The notes under the pieces: generated by a model | Database searches by the model: none | Told to the model about the DNA's origin: nothing | Seen by the model: the letters and a program-made list of their open reading frames with translations, nothing else | Part shown: positions 63,195-64,000 of the stretch, in pieces | Layout of the letters: every line of letters begins with the position of its first letter | Position numbering within the stretch: position 1 is the stretch's first letter | Assembly (NCBI GenBank): GCA_016795505.1 | Contig: JAEUHH010000014.1 | Location: 186,001-250,000, forward strand | From: Verrucomicrobiales bacterium | GTDB lineage: Bacteria; Verrucomicrobiota; Verrucomicrobiia; Verrucomicrobiales; DEV007 | DNA: 64,000 nucleotides | Direction of reading: 5' to 3' | Position numbers and translations under genes: made by a program

Positions 63195-63809
63195 TCAAAC
63201 GGAAGGGGCGGGTGGGCGGAGCTGCCGGTGAGCGCGGAGCAGGGTCTCCAGCAAGGCCCCTTCCGCCACGACCGGGATCACGTCGATGGGCACGAGGTCG
63301 CCCGCCTCGTCGATGAAGAGATTCGAGCCGCCGACGTCAAAGATCGCGAGGTGATCGTCGGGGCGGAACCAGGTCGCCTCGCAGAGCCGCACCAATCCCC
63401 GCGCATTCATGAATCCGGCGATCTCGCGTTCGCTCGCATTCCGACCCGCGATGAAAGGCTGCGAGGTCACGATGCAGAAGCGCCCTTCCCATTCGCAGAA
63501 TCCCTCCAGCCGGTTCAGTCCGGGATAAAGCAGGTTGCCGAGGAAGAGACGCTGGAAGTATTGCGAGGGCGTGGCCGGCAGCACGCCGAACCAGTCGCTG
63601 ATCATGCCCGAGACGACGTCGAGCGGAGTGGGAAAGAGGCCGTAGCCGGCACCGCGGGTGATTTTGAAGACCCAGTCCTGGGTGCCGTATCCGAAGAGAT
63701 CGTGTTCCCGCCGGCCTCGGTGAAAGCGACCGAGGGCCCCGGGATCGACCCAAAGCTTCCGTTGTTCAGCGAATTCTCTGAGGACCCCGATCTCGCGTTC
63801 GCTATTCAC
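63195..63809 (-). CDS. Polyvalent-type protein kinase-like protein
   Basis: A 204-residue protein starting at GTG 63809, whose bases overlap the TGA of the upstream gene (GTGA). The sequence looks like the small kinase fold described for polyvalent proteins: WVFKITRGAGYGLFP may hold the ATP-binding lysine, CIVTSQPFIAGRNASEREIA is a family-like segment, and LAIFDVGGSNLFIDEAGDLV contains the catalytic-loop-like D...N pattern. This family match is from memory. The frame runs on past the GTG, but its N-terminal extension overlaps the neighbouring gene. It may phosphorylate a partner encoded by that gene; function is unknown. Confidence 0.65.
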   Translation of the reverse strand: MNSEREIGVLREFAEQRKLWVDPGALGRFHRGRREHDLFGYGTQDWVFKITRGAGYGLFPTPLDVVSGMISDWFGVLPATPSQYFQRLFLGNLLYPGLNRLEGFCEWEGRFCIVTSQPFIAGRNASEREIAGFMNARGLVRLCEATWFRPDDHLAIFDVGGSNLFIDEAGDLVPIDVIPVVAEGALLETLLRAHRQLRPPAPSV

Positions 63810-64000
63810 TCGGAATCGTTCAGCCGTCCAAGGCTGCGATCGATCTGCCGGGTTTTCTCTTCCCAGGACATCAATCGCTGCGAGGAGAAGACCCTCTCCG
63901 CCTCCTCGCGGGAGACCAAGGGGATCACGGGGCGGACCGTCGTCGTCCCTTCGGACACTTTCGGGCTGTCGTTCTCCGTCCATTCGGGGTAGCTGCCATC
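63806..64000 (-). CDS. C-terminal part of a gene upstream of the kinase (truncated by window)
   Basis: The last 64 residues of a minus-strand protein entering at the right edge, ending RSLGRLNDSE before the TGA at 63806. The visible part is charged and helical (LVSREEAERVFSSQRLMSWE, then EKTRQIDRSLGRL) and has no family I can name. Coding is inferred from the open frame, its plausible composition and the 4-bp overlap with the kinase start, which implies translational coupling. Confidence 0.6.
   Translation of the reverse strand, partial: DGSYPEWTENDSPKVSEGTTTVRPVIPLVSREEAERVFSSQRLMSWEEKTRQIDRSLGRLNDSE

Noticed and set aside
63810-63983. Upstream start for the kinase-like gene
   Set aside because: The extension overlaps a different frame that codes the end of the preceding protein, and the GTG at 63809 overlaps its stop as coupled genes do.

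Overview
The window looks like a contiguous piece of a high-GC, Gram-negative chromosome, most likely from Verrucomicrobiota or a close PVC relative. This is inferred from the gene content, not from a marker gene: secreted Cys-type sulfatases, a DUF1080 glycan-hydrolase-type protein, a VCBS/FG-GAP repeat protein, a stand-alone polyvalent-type kinase, many secreted proteins of unknown function, weak Shine-Dalgarno signals, and intergenic DNA rich in hairpins and repeats. There are about 50 protein genes and one tRNA. I saw no rRNA, CRISPR array, insertion sequence or prophage.

Layout. 0-4.4 kb (minus strand): a lipoprotein alpha/beta hydrolase, a secreted unknown and an outer-membrane barrel with a helical insert. 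4.5-13.5 kb (minus): a probable catabolic locus with two sulfatases, a DPRG-repeat secreted protein, a DUF2092-like protein, an outer-membrane protein, an amidohydrolase and a secreted HAD phosphatase. 13.5-16.6 kb (minus): a lone receiver, a FixJ-type regulator and a 7-TM histidine kinase. 16.7-17.4 kb: a conserved-type unknown gene, with a dense array of palindromic repeats upstream (17.45-17.83 kb). 18-23.1 kb (minus): a secreted Lon-type protease domain, a lipocalin-like repeat protein and miaB. 23.2-25.2 kb: an Rpn/YhgA-type nuclease and a XerC/D recombinase. 25.3-30.4 kb (plus): TetR, membrane fusion protein and RND pump. 30.6-31.9 kb: an MFS transporter.

32-36 kb (minus): a RodZ-like protein and FtsK. 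36.3-42.7 kb: housekeeping genes (manA, YggS family, DUF1080, gph, an MBL-fold hydrolase, prc). 42.7-43.8 kb: a gene-free mosaic of duplicated hairpin modules. 43.8-46.2 kb (minus): an outer-membrane barrel, a Pro/Ala-rich secreted protein and tRNA-Gly(TCC). 46.6-49.4 kb: aconitase. 49.4-51.2 kb (minus): a right-handed beta-helix protein and two small unknowns. 51.6-53.7 kb (plus): an ammonium transporter behind a near-perfect sigma-54 promoter, then a cyclic-nucleotide-binding protein. 53.8-57.3 kb (minus): a SNF2 helicase. 57.8-64 kb: a coiled-coil/TPR protein, glutaredoxin, TraB/GumN protein, VCBS protein, trpG/pabA, and a polyvalent-type kinase coupled to a gene cut by the window edge.

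The most unusual material is intergenic. A 22-bp quasi-palindromic element occurs as tandem pairs or triples at five separate places (4.4, 17.7, 25.2, 36.3 and 46.5 kb). It twice touches or supplies a start codon. An unrelated array of ten palindromic cores at an exact 21-bp spacing lies at 17.46-17.67 kb, next to one copy of the 22-bp family. On the protein side, the best candidates for new biology are the secreted Lon-like protease with its lipocalin-like neighbour, the barrel with a helical insertion, and the kinase gene pair at the right edge.
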